A model generated the notes under the pieces. The model saw only the letters and a program-made list of their open reading frames with translations, did no database searches and was not told the DNA's origin. Position numbers and translations under genes: made by a program. A DNA stretch of 64,000 bases from Pseudomonadota bacterium (GTDB lineage: Bacteria > Desulfobacterota > Desulfobulbia > Desulfobulbales > Desulfurivibrionaceae): contig JAHJRQ010000012.1 in NCBI GenBank assembly GCA_018830485.1, positions 186,001 through 250,000 of the forward strand. Reading direction: 5' to 3'. Positions within the stretch are counted from its first letter, which is position 1. Each line of letters opens with the position of its first letter. This document shows, piece after piece, positions 17,892 through 26,566 of the stretch.

Positions 17892-18962
17892 TCAGGCGGA
17901 GAAAGGAAGGCGGATGGTGAAGGTCGTGCCCCGGCCGGGCGTGGATGCAAAGGAGAGGCTGCCGCCATGGGTTTCTTCGATGATCTGCTTGCAGGAGATA
18001 AGGCCGATCCCATTGCCGTCGCCCTTGGTGGTAAAATGGGGCTGGAAGATTTTTTCCCGGACCTCATCGGAAATACCATGCCCCTGGTCGATGATCTTGA
18101 CCACTGCCTCGTCCGCCTCGCGGGAAAGGGCAATGGCAATAAGTCCCCCGGCCTCGCTGGCCTGGGCGGCATTGACCACCAGATTTGAAAACACCCGGCA
18201 GAGACCGAGGGAAGAAAAAGGGAATTCCGGCAGACTGCCTGTCACCTCGACCCGAATCCCACGACCGCCAATGTCCGGATGGACCATCCAGGCCGATTCC
18301 AGAAGATCAGCGATCAACTTGTCCAGGGAGTCGGTATGGATCGGGGTGGCGACCTGGCGCCGCCGGGCCTGGGCCAGGGCATTTTCCATGAGCACGAGCA
18401 GGTCCCCCCGCGCCTTGACCATGCAGGCAAGATATCTGTTCCCGGCAAGTCCGGGCACGGTTTTCTCCAAAACCTCCAGCAGATGAAAGGGAGTAAGCAG
18501 GTTCTTCATATCATGGACCATGATATTGATCTGCTCATAATCATGTCCGAGAATGTGAAGATCGCGACGAACCCGCTGGCTCAGGGTCCGCATCATGGCG
18601 ACCAGCGATTTCGGCTGCCGGGAGAAATACTCATGGAACACTGCCAGGGGAACCTGCAGAAGCAGGGAATCTTCCAGAGTCGCGACGCTGGCGGAACGGG
18701 GCTTGTTTTCGATGATGGCCATTTCGCCGAAATAGTCGCCGGGCTTGATGACATCAATCACCCGGTTGCCGCGAAAAATCTTGACCATCCCCCGCAGGAC
18801 GAGATACATATCCTGCCCGGGCTCGCCCTCATGGAAGAGAATCTCTCCCTTGGCTACCTGCACCTCCCTGGCCTTTTCCAGAAAAGCCGCAAGCTCTTCA
18901 TCGGAAAAGAAATGGAACAGGTCTATCGTGCGCAAAAAATGCAGGAGTTCGGTTGGATTCAC
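17892..18962 (-). CDS. Soluble histidine kinase with cyclic nucleotide-binding sensor
   Basis: The 356-residue protein joins an N-terminal CNBD (about residues 12-125, with GDYFGEMAIIENKPRSASV) to a histidine kinase. The phospho-acceptor is H150 in MVHDMKNLLTP. The ATPase has N-box NLVVNAAQA, G1 IIDQGHGIS and G2 GNGIGL, ending in the usual GTTFTIRLP. It has no membrane segment, so it senses a cytoplasmic ligand, perhaps cAMP or another nucleotide. No response regulator is adjacent; it is an orphan kinase here. The region 18963-19078 upstream holds nothing else recognisable. Confidence 0.9.
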   Translation of the reverse strand: MNPTELLHFLRTIDLFHFFSDEELAAFLEKAREVQVAKGEILFHEGEPGQDMYLVLRGMVKIFRGNRVIDVIKPGDYFGEMAIIENKPRSASVATLEDSLLLQVPLAVFHEYFSRQPKSLVAMMRTLSQRVRRDLHILGHDYEQINIMVHDMKNLLTPFHLLEVLEKTVPGLAGNRYLACMVKARGDLLVLMENALAQARRRQVATPIHTDSLDKLIADLLESAWMVHPDIGGRGIRVEVTGSLPEFPFSSLGLCRVFSNLVVNAAQASEAGGLIAIALSREADEAVVKIIDQGHGISDEVREKIFQPHFTTKGDGNGIGLISCKQIIEETHGGSLSFASTPGRGTTFTIRLPFSA

Positions 18963-19078
18963 TGCACCCTCGTTCAGTTGACTCCCAACTGCTTTTTTTC
19001 AACGGCCACTCATCTATCCGTATCACTATAGCAGAGAAAAGAAGCGTCTCCCTTGAAAAAACCGCTCTCCCTGAAAAA

Positions 19079-20470
19079 CTACAGGGCGTGCTGCTCGACA
19101 AATGCCTTTACAGCCCCGACCTCGGCCGGGATCACCTCACAGCGGGTTTCCTTGGTGGCCAGCTCGGCAAGGCTTGGCGGCAACTCAGGCTCGTGGCCGA
19201 TGGCGCGTGCAACCGCCGCCCCGAACTTGGCCGGATGGGCAGTGGCCAGGCAAATCATCGGCACCCCCGCCTCCCTGCCAGCCAGACCGGCCTTGACCCC
19301 CACCGCGGTATGCGGGTCCAGCACATAGCCATGGAGCGTATAAAAATCGCGGATGGTCTCAATGGTTTCCGCTTCGTTGACGCTGCGCGAGGCAAAATCC
19401 GTCCGCACCCGCTCCTGGGCAAGCTCGTCAAACTGCAGGCTGCCGCTGGCAGCGAAACGATCCATGTCCTGACGGGTCCGTTGGGCATCCTCGCCATTCA
19501 GGTAGTAGAGATACCGCTCGAAATTGCTGGCCACCTGGATGTCCATGGAGGGGCTTGAGGTTTGCGCCACCGCGCCCAGGGAATAATCGCCGTTTAAAAT
19601 AAAACGGGTGAGCAGGTTGTTCTCGTTGGTGGCCAGGATCAGGCGGCGGATCTGGTTGGGCAGCATGCGGCGGGCCACATAGCCTGCGAAGATATCGCCG
19701 AAATTGCCGGTGGGCACCGAGAAATCGACCTTGTCCACCCCAACGCTTGCGGTAACCTTGAGCGCGGCATGGATATAGTAGACAACCTGGGCGACAATCC
19801 GGGCCCAGTTGATGGAGTTGACCGCGCCCAGTTGATGCTTGTCCTTGAACTCCAGATCGTTGAAGATGGCCTTGACTATTGCCTGCCCGTCGTCAAAGGT
19901 GCCGCGCACCGCCAGATTGAAGACATTGGCGTCGGTGACGGAGGTCATCTGCAGTTCCTGGATGGGGCTGACCCGCTTGTGGGGGTGGAGGATGAAGATG
20001 TTGATCCGCTCCTTGCCCCGCACCCCATAGATGGCCGCGCTTCCGGTGTCGCCGGAGGTGGCGCCGAGGATGTTCATCTTGCCGCCGGATTCCTTGAGCA
20101 GATACTCAAAAACATTGCCCAAAAACTGCAGGGCCACGTCTTTAAAGGCCAGGGTCGGCCCGTGGAACAGCTCAAGGATGTGGCAGTCGCCCTGCTTGAC
20201 CAGCGGGGTGATCTCCGGGTGGTTGAAGGTGCTATATGATCGTGCCACCAGCTCGCGCAGGTCGGCGGTCGGAATATCGTCGATGAAAAGGCCGAGCACT
20301 GCGGTTGCCAGCTCCGGATAGCTGAGCTGGCGCCACTGAATCAGGGTTTCGGCGGAAATCTCGGGGATCGAGGTGGGCAGCAGCAGGCCGCCGTCGGTGG
20401 CCAGGCCCATCATCACGGCCTGTTTGAAGGATACGGGGGCAATGCCGCCCCTGGTGCTGATGTATTGCAT
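19079..20470 (-). CDS. thrC: Threonine synthase
   Basis: The 463-residue PLP enzyme converts O-phosphohomoserine to threonine. It starts with MQYISTRGGIAPVSF, typical of bacterial class II ThrC, and has the PLP lysine in GPTLAFKDVALQFLG. It also has GATSGDTGSAAI for phosphate contact and FSVPTGNFGDIFAGY. Length matches the family. Family A repeat copy 2 separates it from gpmI upstream. Confidence 0.96.
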   Translation of the reverse strand: MQYISTRGGIAPVSFKQAVMMGLATDGGLLLPTSIPEISAETLIQWRQLSYPELATAVLGLFIDDIPTADLRELVARSYSTFNHPEITPLVKQGDCHILELFHGPTLAFKDVALQFLGNVFEYLLKESGGKMNILGATSGDTGSAAIYGVRGKERINIFILHPHKRVSPIQELQMTSVTDANVFNLAVRGTFDDGQAIVKAIFNDLEFKDKHQLGAVNSINWARIVAQVVYYIHAALKVTASVGVDKVDFSVPTGNFGDIFAGYVARRMLPNQIRRLILATNENNLLTRFILNGDYSLGAVAQTSSPSMDIQVASNFERYLYYLNGEDAQRTRQDMDRFAASGSLQFDELAQERVRTDFASRSVNEAETIETIRDFYTLHGYVLDPHTAVGVKAGLAGREAGVPMICLATAHPAKFGAAVARAIGHEPELPPSLAELATKETRCEVIPAEVGAVKAFVEQHAL

Positions 20471-20556
20471 TATAAATTACCTCTGAACACTCTTGTTCGT
20501 CGTTACTCTAACTTTTCCGCCTTTTTATTTCGGGACGTGTCACTACACAACAGCAG

Positions 20557-20660
20557 GTGCTTCGACAAGGCCCTCTTGAGCTTGTCGAAAGGCTCAGCAC
20601 GAACGGAATTTCAATATATTAAGAAAATCACCGTTCACCCTGAGCCTGTCGAAGGGCTTT
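20557..20660. repeat. Family A palindromic intergenic repeat, copy 2
   Basis: Arms with GGCTCAGCACGAACGGA and CCGTTCACCCTGAGCCTG flank an AT-rich centre, as in the other copies. An extra nested inverted piece (CTTCGACAAG then CTTGTCGAAAG) lengthens the left arm. It lies between thrC and gpmI. Confidence 0.85.
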
Positions 20661-20679
20661 TTAGAAAATTATCATTATG

Positions 20680-22230
20680 TTATTTCCGCACCAGCAGGCT
20701 GACGCTTTCCATCTCAGCCGGAATCGGCAGCCCCATCAGCTCGAGGATGGTGGGGGCGAGGTTGGTCAGGGTGCCGCCATCCTTAAGGCCAAGTCCGGGC
20801 TGACCGCCAAGCATCACCAGGGGTACCGGGTTGGTGGAGTGCGCCGTCACCGGGCCGCCGGTTTTCTTGTTGATCATGACCTCGGCATTGCCGTGGTCCG
20901 CGGTGATGAGCACCACCCCGCCCAGTTCGGTGAAGCGCTCCACCACCCGGCCGATACACCGGTCCACGGTCTCCACCGCAGTGATGGCCGCGGCCATGAT
21001 CCCGCTATGCCCCACCATGTCGCAGTTGGCGAAGTTGAGCACCACCAGGCTGTAGGGGTTGTCGGCAAGGCGGCGCAGCAACTCCTCGGTCACCGCATCC
21101 GCGCTCATCTCGGGCTTGAGATCATAGGTGGCCACCTCGCGTGGGGACGGGAGCAAGGCCCGGTCTTCCAACGAAAAAGGAGCCTCCCTGCCGCCATTGA
21201 AAAAGTAGGTGACATGGGCATATTTTTCCGTTTCGGCGATGCGCAGCTGCCGCAGGCCATGACTGCTGACCTCTTCTCCCAGAATATGGGTAAGGGGTAC
21301 CGGCGGGAAGGCCACGGCCAGATTAAAATCCTTTTCATACACCGTGAAAGTGAGAAAATCCGCGAGCTGGGGACGATGCTGCATGGAAAACCCGGCAAAT
21401 TCCTGGTCGATAAAGACATGGGTCAACTGCCTGGCCCGGTCGGCCCGGAAGTTGAAGAAAATCACCGAATCCCCGTCGTTGATGGTGGCCAGTGGCTGAC
21501 CGTTGTCCACGATCACCGTGGGCTTGATGAACTCATCGTTCTCGCCGCGCCCATAGGCTGAGGTCACCGCCTCAACCGCGTCGGTGGCCGTGTGCTGGCC
21601 CTTGCCATCCACCATGGCCTGCCAGGCCAGGGAAACCCGATCCCAGCGGTTGTCGCGGTCCATGGCGTAATAGCGGCCGCAGACCGAGGCGATGCGGCCC
21701 ACGCCGATGCGCTTGATGGCCTCGGCAAGCTCGGCCATATACCCGGCTCCACTCTGGGGCGGGGTGTCGCGGCCATCCATGAAGGCATGGACATACACCT
21801 TGGCCAGCCCCAGGTGTTTGGCCATTTCCAGCAGGGCGATGAGATGGCGGATATGGCTGTGCACCCCGCCGTCGGAAACAAGGCCCAGCAGATGCAACGC
21901 CGTACCCTGCGTGACGGCGCGGCCAAAAACCTTGACCAGCGCTTCATTCTTGATGAAATCCCCGGTTTCAATATCCCGGTTGATCCGGGTGAAATCCTGA
22001 TACACGATGCGGCCGGCGCCGATATTGAGATGCCCCACCTCGGAATTGCCCATCTGCCCTTCCGGCAGCCCCACCGCGCCGTTGTGGGCAACCAGGGTGG
22101 TGGCGGGCTGGTTGGCCTGCCAGCGGTCCATGTTGGGCGTGTTGGCAAGATGGATGGCATTGCCCTCCCACGGCTCCCCAATCCCCCAGCCATCGAGAAT
22201 GGCCAGCAATACCGGTGTGATCTTGCTCAT
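20680..22230 (-). CDS. gpmI: 2,3-bisphosphoglycerate-independent phosphoglycerate mutase
   Basis: The 516-residue enzyme interconverts 3- and 2-phosphoglycerate using two manganese ions. Visible marks are the metal site ILDGWGIG, the phosphoserine in MGNSEVGHLNIGAGR, FMDGRDTPP, NFRADRARQ and the second metal site ITADHGNAE. Length is typical. It starts 27 bases after rsfS on the same strand. Confidence 0.97.
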   Translation of the reverse strand: MSKITPVLLAILDGWGIGEPWEGNAIHLANTPNMDRWQANQPATTLVAHNGAVGLPEGQMGNSEVGHLNIGAGRIVYQDFTRINRDIETGDFIKNEALVKVFGRAVTQGTALHLLGLVSDGGVHSHIRHLIALLEMAKHLGLAKVYVHAFMDGRDTPPQSGAGYMAELAEAIKRIGVGRIASVCGRYYAMDRDNRWDRVSLAWQAMVDGKGQHTATDAVEAVTSAYGRGENDEFIKPTVIVDNGQPLATINDGDSVIFFNFRADRARQLTHVFIDQEFAGFSMQHRPQLADFLTFTVYEKDFNLAVAFPPVPLTHILGEEVSSHGLRQLRIAETEKYAHVTYFFNGGREAPFSLEDRALLPSPREVATYDLKPEMSADAVTEELLRRLADNPYSLVVLNFANCDMVGHSGIMAAAITAVETVDRCIGRVVERFTELGGVVLITADHGNAEVMINKKTGGPVTAHSTNPVPLVMLGGQPGLGLKDGGTLTNLAPTILELMGLPIPAEMESVSLLVRK

Positions 22231-22257
22231 ATCTTCTCCCGCGCCTTGGTATGGTGT

Positions 22258-22641
22258 TCAGGATGGTTCCTGGGTGAGGTCCACCCTGGGGGCGTCGTGC
22301 CACAGACCTTCGATGTCATAAAACCTGCGGTCTTCGTTGTAAAAAATATGCACGACCACATCGTTATAATCGAGCAGAACCCAATGCCCCTCGCCCAGGC
22401 CCTCGGTGTTGCCGGTCTTGACGTTTTTGTGACGCAGGGCCACATCCACGGACTGGGCCAACCCCTGCACGTGGCGGGTGGAGCGTCCGCTCATGATGAC
22501 GAAAAAATCAGTAAAGGAAGACAGGCCCCGCACATCAAGAACGACCAGGTCCTCCGCTTTTTTTTCCAGGGCTGCCAGGGCTGCAAAACGGGCCAGCTCC
22601 ATACTTGACGCATCCTGAATATCCTTATGGACCTTTTTCAT
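22258..22641 (-). CDS. rsfS: Ribosome silencing factor RsfS
   Basis: The 127-residue protein matches the RsfS/YbeB family: DLVVLDVRGLSSFTDFFVI, STRHVQGLA, EGHWVLLDYNDVVVHIF and FYDIEGLWHDAPRVD. It binds ribosomal protein L14 and blocks subunit joining when nutrients are low. The ATG at 22641 is preceded by AGGAG. It probably shares a transcript with gpmI downstream. Confidence 0.96.
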   Translation of the reverse strand: MKKVHKDIQDASSMELARFAALAALEKKAEDLVVLDVRGLSSFTDFFVIMSGRSTRHVQGLAQSVDVALRHKNVKTGNTEGLGEGHWVLLDYNDVVVHIFYNEDRRFYDIEGLWHDAPRVDLTQEPS

Positions 22642-22831
22642 TGTGACTCCTTGTTGGGGTAGGCGCCCATGGTTCGGCATGAACAAAATGGGAGCGCTAT
22701 CATACTACAACAACGGCTAATCTGGCAATCGGTTAGTTCTTGACCGGGTGTTGGCAAAGGTTGTCGGCAGGCAAAAGCTGTGGTAGATTGTCTCACCTTT
22801 TTACCCTGACAATCCAGCTTGAGGAATAACG

Positions 22832-23053
22832 ATGCGCGACAGAATTCTGGCGGCTCTGGCAAAGATTCGCCCCACGCTCCAGGCAGACGGAGGCGATGTG
22901 GCCCTGGTTGATGTGAGCAAGGACGGGGTGGTCACGGTCCAGTTGACCGGGGCTTGCAAGGAATGCCCCATGTCCAGAAATACGCTTAAGAACGGGATTG
23001 AAAAATTCTTGAAAGGCGAGGTTCCGGAGGTCCGTTCCGTGGAATCCGTTTGA
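22832..23053 (+). CDS. NifU-like Fe-S scaffold protein
   Basis: The 73-residue protein equals the C-terminal NifU domain alone: LQADGGDVALVDV followed by the cluster-binding CKECPMS (C-x2-C). Such proteins carry a cluster for delivery to target enzymes. GAGGAA precedes the ATG. It is convergent with rlmH, 19 bases away. Confidence 0.95.
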   Translation: MRDRILAALAKIRPTLQADGGDVALVDVSKDGVVTVQLTGACKECPMSRNTLKNGIEKFLKGEVPEVRSVESV

Positions 23054-23072
23054 CCTGGCCGGGGTTGTTGCC

Positions 23073-23543
23073 TTATTTATGGTATCCGGTTCCGGCCTTG
23101 ATGGAAAACGCCCGGTACAACTGTTCGAGCACCAGCATTCGAGCCATCTCGTGGGTAAAGGTCATCCGCGAGAGCGATAAGACATAATCCGCCTTTTCGA
23201 CCAGCTTCGGCGCAAGGCCGGTGGGGCCGCCGATCAAAAAGACAATCTCCCGCACCCCCTGATCCTCCCAGCGGCAAAGCAGATCGGCCAGCTCTTCCGA
23301 GCTGAGCTGCTGTCCTAACGGAGCCAGAGCCACGACTTTGGCAGATTGCGGAACACTGCCAAGCAATATTTGCGCTTCCTCGTTCTGCAGCCGCGCCGCA
23401 TCTTCCTTGGCCCCGCTCTTCTTTTCCTTGAGCACCGGCAGCTCAAGCTGGACAAAACGCCTGAGCCGCCCGGCAAAATCATCGATTCCGGCGCCAAGGT
23501 ACTGCTCCTTGGTTTTACCCAAGAGCGGCAGAATGATCTTCAC
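23073..23543 (-). CDS. rlmH: 23S rRNA (pseudouridine-1915-N3)-methyltransferase
   Basis: The 156-residue SPOUT methyltransferase shows FLIGGPTGLAPKLVEKADYVLSL-type knot residues (IGGPTGL) and the closing LSRMTFTHEMARMLVLEQ with YRAFSIKAGTGYHK. It methylates pseudouridine 1915 in helix 69. The YkgJ gene ends only six bases upstream in the minus direction, so the two are likely co-transcribed. Confidence 0.96.
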   Translation of the reverse strand: MKIILPLLGKTKEQYLGAGIDDFAGRLRRFVQLELPVLKEKKSGAKEDAARLQNEEAQILLGSVPQSAKVVALAPLGQQLSSEELADLLCRWEDQGVREIVFLIGGPTGLAPKLVEKADYVLSLSRMTFTHEMARMLVLEQLYRAFSIKAGTGYHK

Positions 23544-23549
23544 CTTCCC

Positions 23550-23948
23550 CTACTTTCCCGCATCCTGCTGCTTGAGAAGCTCGGCAAAGCGGGAGCGGAA
23601 TTCCTCATAGCCGAGTTCCCCTTTAATGCCGGGGCAGGATTGGCGGATAGCCTCGAAATTGTTCCGGTCGGTGAGCATGCTGGGATGCAGGGGCCATTGC
23701 CTACAGCGCCAGGGCTTGCCTTCATGCACCGTACAGCCTTCGTTAAAAAAGATGCAGTGGCCGTCCACAATCTTCATCTGCACCACCTTGCCGGTAAGGC
23801 GCAGATATTTCTCCTGCACCTCGGCAATGGACAGATGCAGATAGGCGACCAGCCGGGCGACATCATCGGGGTCCAGAGAGACCGTGGTTTCGCCCTGGCA
23901 GCAATGGCCGCATTGCCGACACTGAAAAATTTCCTGTTCCTCAACCAT
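23550..23948 (-). CDS. YkgJ family cysteine cluster protein
   Basis: The 132-residue protein carries the pattern FQCRQCGHCCQGE near the N-terminus, followed by CIFFNEGCTVHEGKPWRCRQWP. The eight or so cysteines are typical of the YkgJ/UPF0153 family, thought to bind zinc or an Fe-S cluster. Function is unknown. The ATG at 23948 with GCAGGTGA upstream is preferred to a TTG two codons earlier. Confidence 0.88.
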   Translation of the reverse strand: MVEEQEIFQCRQCGHCCQGETTVSLDPDDVARLVAYLHLSIAEVQEKYLRLTGKVVQMKIVDGHCIFFNEGCTVHEGKPWRCRQWPLHPSMLTDRNNFEAIRQSCPGIKGELGYEEFRSRFAELLKQQDAGK

Positions 23949-24025
23949 ATTCAATCACCTGCCCTTGCCTTATTTTTCACCAGCACCATGTTCCAGGCGC
24001 ATTTCAGCGCAAAAACATACACCAA

Positions 24026-25501
24026 TTACGTCAAAGCCGCCGCAATTTCCCGAAAGCTGTTCAAGCCCGCCTCAAGATTGTCGATGATCTCCCCGGCCAA
24101 CACGTCCGGCTCGGGCAGGTTGTCCAGATCGGCCAGACTCTTGTCCTTGAGCCAGAAGATGTCCAGGCTGGTTTTATCACGACCGATGATCTGCTCGTAG
24201 CCGAATCTGCGCCAGCGCCCTTCCGGGTTGTCCTGTTCGTTCCACAGCTCCTTGCGCGCATAGCGGTTTTCCGGGTTGTAGCAAGCGATGAACTCCTGCA
24301 GATCCGCAAAGCGCAGCGGTTTCTTTTTCAGGGTGTGGTGGATGTTGGTGCGGTAGTCGTAGTACCAGACCTCCTTGGTCCACGGCTCCTTGGAAGCGGC
24401 GCGGTTATCGAAAAACAGCACGTTCGCCTTCACCCCGTTGGCGTAGAAGATGCCGGTGGGCAGCCGCAGGATGGTGTGCAGCTCGGTGGTTTCCAGCAGT
24501 TTTTTGCGCACCGTCTCACCCGCGCCGCCCTCGAACAACACGTTGTCCGGCACCACCACCGCCGCGCGACCCGTGGTTTTCAGCATGGTGCGGATGTGCT
24601 GCACGAAGTTGAGCTGCTTGTTGGAGGTGGTCGCCCAGAAATCCTGGCGGTTGTAAGTCAGATCGTCTTTTTCCTGCTCGCCTTCCTCGTTGGTGAAGCT
24701 CATCGAGCTTTTCTTGCCAAAGGGCGGATTGGCCAGCACGTAGTCGAAACGCTGGCCGCTGTCGGCCACCAGCGCATCGTTGGCCGACACCATGCTCTCG
24801 CCGTCGATCTCGCCGATGTTGTGCAGAAACATGTTCATCAAGGCCAGGCGGCGGGTGCCCGCGACAATCTCGTTGCCGAAAAAGGTTTCGTGCTTGAGAA
24901 ACGCCTTCTGCGTCTTGTCCAGCCGGTGCGCTGCCACCAAAAAATCATAGGCAGCCAGAAAAAAACCGCCCGTGCCGCAGGCCGGATCGGCGATGGTCTT
25001 GCCCGGTTCCGGCCGCACGCACTCCACCATAGCCTTAATCAGGGCGCGCGGCGTAAAGTACTGCCCTGCCCCGGATTTGGTGTCCTCGGCATTTTTCTCC
25101 AGCAACCCCTCGTAGATGTCGCCCTTCACATCCGCGCCCATGGTCACCCACTGGGTTTCGTTCACCATGTCGATCAGGCGGTAAAGCTTGGCCGGGTCCT
25201 GGATCTTGTTCTGGGCCTTGGTGAAGATCTGCCCCAGCATCCCCGGCTTGTTGCCCAACTCGCGGAGCAGGGTCACGTAATGCACCTCCAACTCCGCGCC
25301 GCGCATGGGCTTGAGGCTTTGCCAGTTGTAGGCGGTGGGGATACCCACCTTGCGGTTGTAAGGCGGCCGGCTGTACTCGTCCGCCATCTTGAGAAAGATC
25401 AGATAGGTGAGCTGCTCCAGATAGTCACCATAGCTCACCCCGTCGTCGCGCAACGTGGTGCAGAAACTCCAAACCTTGGAGATAATGGCTGCGGGGGTCA
25501 T
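24026..25501 (-). CDS. hsdM: Type I restriction-modification methylase subunit
   Basis: The 491-residue protein is an N6-adenine methylase. It has an N-terminal HsdM helical domain (LEQLTYLIFLKMADEY), the SAM motif DPACGTGGFF (about residue 170) and the catalytic NPPFG (about residue 260). It pairs with HsdS to methylate the host site. It starts three bases after the rhuM/fic stop, so the genes form one operon. Unlike the common order, a RhuM-Fic gene separates it from hsdS. Confidence 0.96.
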   Translation of the reverse strand: MTPAAIISKVWSFCTTLRDDGVSYGDYLEQLTYLIFLKMADEYSRPPYNRKVGIPTAYNWQSLKPMRGAELEVHYVTLLRELGNKPGMLGQIFTKAQNKIQDPAKLYRLIDMVNETQWVTMGADVKGDIYEGLLEKNAEDTKSGAGQYFTPRALIKAMVECVRPEPGKTIADPACGTGGFFLAAYDFLVAAHRLDKTQKAFLKHETFFGNEIVAGTRRLALMNMFLHNIGEIDGESMVSANDALVADSGQRFDYVLANPPFGKKSSMSFTNEEGEQEKDDLTYNRQDFWATTSNKQLNFVQHIRTMLKTTGRAAVVVPDNVLFEGGAGETVRKKLLETTELHTILRLPTGIFYANGVKANVLFFDNRAASKEPWTKEVWYYDYRTNIHHTLKKKPLRFADLQEFIACYNPENRYARKELWNEQDNPEGRWRRFGYEQIIGRDKTSLDIFWLKDKSLADLDNLPEPDVLAGEIIDNLEAGLNSFREIAAALT

Positions 25502-25504
25502 GTC

Positions 25505-26488
25505 TTAACCTCGAATCAGATTCATGATCAGATGAATCATCAGTTGTTTTTGGCCGGGATCGCTTTGCGCCACCAGCAAGGCGATTGCCGCCAGGGCGTT
25601 GTCGTTGATCTTCAACTCGCCGTCGGTTTTGAGATGGTGCTGGTTGCGCTGCAAGAACCAGATGAACAGAAAGGCGCCGATGCGTTTGTTGCCGTCGGAA
25701 AACGGATGATTCTTGATGACGAAATACAACAGATGCGCACCTTGCTCCTCAATGCTGGGATAAAGAAACTCCCCGCCAAACGACTGCACGATGTTGCCGA
25801 GAATACCGGCAAAACTGTCGTCCTTTTGGTTGCCAAAAAGCTCGGAGGCTTCGTTTTTCGCCATCAAATCCGCCTTGAGCGCGGCAATGCCCGCCACCGC
25901 TTCCGCAGGCTGGATTTCATAGCGTATCGCCGTGGCAAAATCGCCCAGCGGCAGCCGCTCGCTGTCGAACTGGTTGAGCAGCACAAAGGTGCGGGCATAC
26001 CCGGCAATCACGCTCACCAGCCCGCGCGCCTCCGGCAGGCTGGCCTGCTCGATCAGGTTTTGCTGGAACAATGTCAGGGTACGCTCAAGCTGCTTGATAT
26101 GTTCTTGCTGGGTTTGCAGACGTTGGGTGTTCAGGGTGTAGCCTTGCACCAGATGTTGCCTCAGCACATTGGTTGCCCAACGTCTGAATTGCACACCACG
26201 TTCCGATTTGATGCGATAACCGACCGAGATGACAACATCAAGGTCATAAAAAACGACCGGCCTGTCGGAATTTGCAATTTGCATTTTTTGCAAATTGCTT
26301 TTTTGGGAAATCTCCCCTTCAGTTAAGGCGTTGCTAATATGGCGCGAAATAACTGAGACATCCCGCCCAAACAACTCCACCATCTGCCCCTGCGATAGCC
26401 ACACCGTATCCTGCTCAAGCGTCACATCAAGCTGTACTTGACCATCTGCGGTCTGATAAATAGCGACTTGTGCTTCTATTTGGCTCAT
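25505..26488 (-). CDS. RhuM family protein with C-terminal Fic domain
   Basis: The 327-residue protein has an N-terminal RhuM region (about residues 5-130; WLSQGQMVELFGRDVSVISRHI reads like a helix-turn-helix, followed by VVFYDLDVVISVGYRIKS). It then has a Fic/DOC domain with the complete motif HPFSDGNKR (261-269). Fic proteins usually AMPylate, or otherwise modify, a target with a nucleotide. I saw no clear [ST]xxxE[GN] inhibitory motif. It is embedded in the hsd operon, 3 bases before hsdM and 74 bases after hsdS. Palindromes surround its start. A regulatory or backup-defence role is likely but unproven. Confidence 0.9.
   Translation of the reverse strand: MSQIEAQVAIYQTADGQVQLDVTLEQDTVWLSQGQMVELFGRDVSVISRHISNALTEGEISQKSNLQKMQIANSDRPVVFYDLDVVISVGYRIKSERGVQFRRWATNVLRQHLVQGYTLNTQRLQTQQEHIKQLERTLTLFQQNLIEQASLPEARGLVSVIAGYARTFVLLNQFDSERLPLGDFATAIRYEIQPAEAVAGIAALKADLMAKNEASELFGNQKDDSFAGILGNIVQSFGGEFLYPSIEEQGAHLLYFVIKNHPFSDGNKRIGAFLFIWFLQRNQHHLKTDGELKINDNALAAIALLVAQSDPGQKQLMIHLIMNLIRG
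26274..26298. promoter_or_regulatory. 10-5-10 palindrome inside the rhuM/fic coding region
   Basis: GCAATTTGCA, five T, then TGCAAATTGC is a perfect inverted repeat covering about codons 64-72 of rhuM/fic. Its arm length and T-rich spacer equal those of the sites at 26542 and 26599. Confidence 0.55.
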
Positions 26489-26513
26489 GGCTTTACCTCA
26501 CTATTAGGCAACT

Positions 26514-26530
26514 ATACGGAAATTCCGTAT
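26514..26530. promoter_or_regulatory. Perfect palindrome upstream of rhuM/fic
   Basis: ATACGGAA, one base, TTCCGTAT forms a perfect 8-1-8 inverted repeat 26 bases before the rhuM/fic start. A related ATACGGA-N4-TCCGTAT occurs at 39454-39471. It is a candidate operator or promoter element. Confidence 0.5.
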
Positions 26531-26541
26531 GGTTCAAATTT

Positions 26542-26566
26542 GCAATATGCATTTCTTGCATATTAC
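26542..26566. promoter_or_regulatory. 10-5-10 palindrome in the hsdS-rhuM/fic junction
   Basis: GCAATATGCA, TTTCT, TGCATATTAC is an inverted repeat with a single mismatch. It shares the TGCA-N5-TGCA core with neighbouring sites and overlaps the hsdS stop codon. Confidence 0.55.

Noticed and set aside
24335-26326. A long plus-strand open frame opposite hsdM and rhuM/fic
   Set aside because: Composition typical of an antisense shadow (His, Gln and Arg rich); the minus strand encodes intact HsdM and RhuM-Fic.
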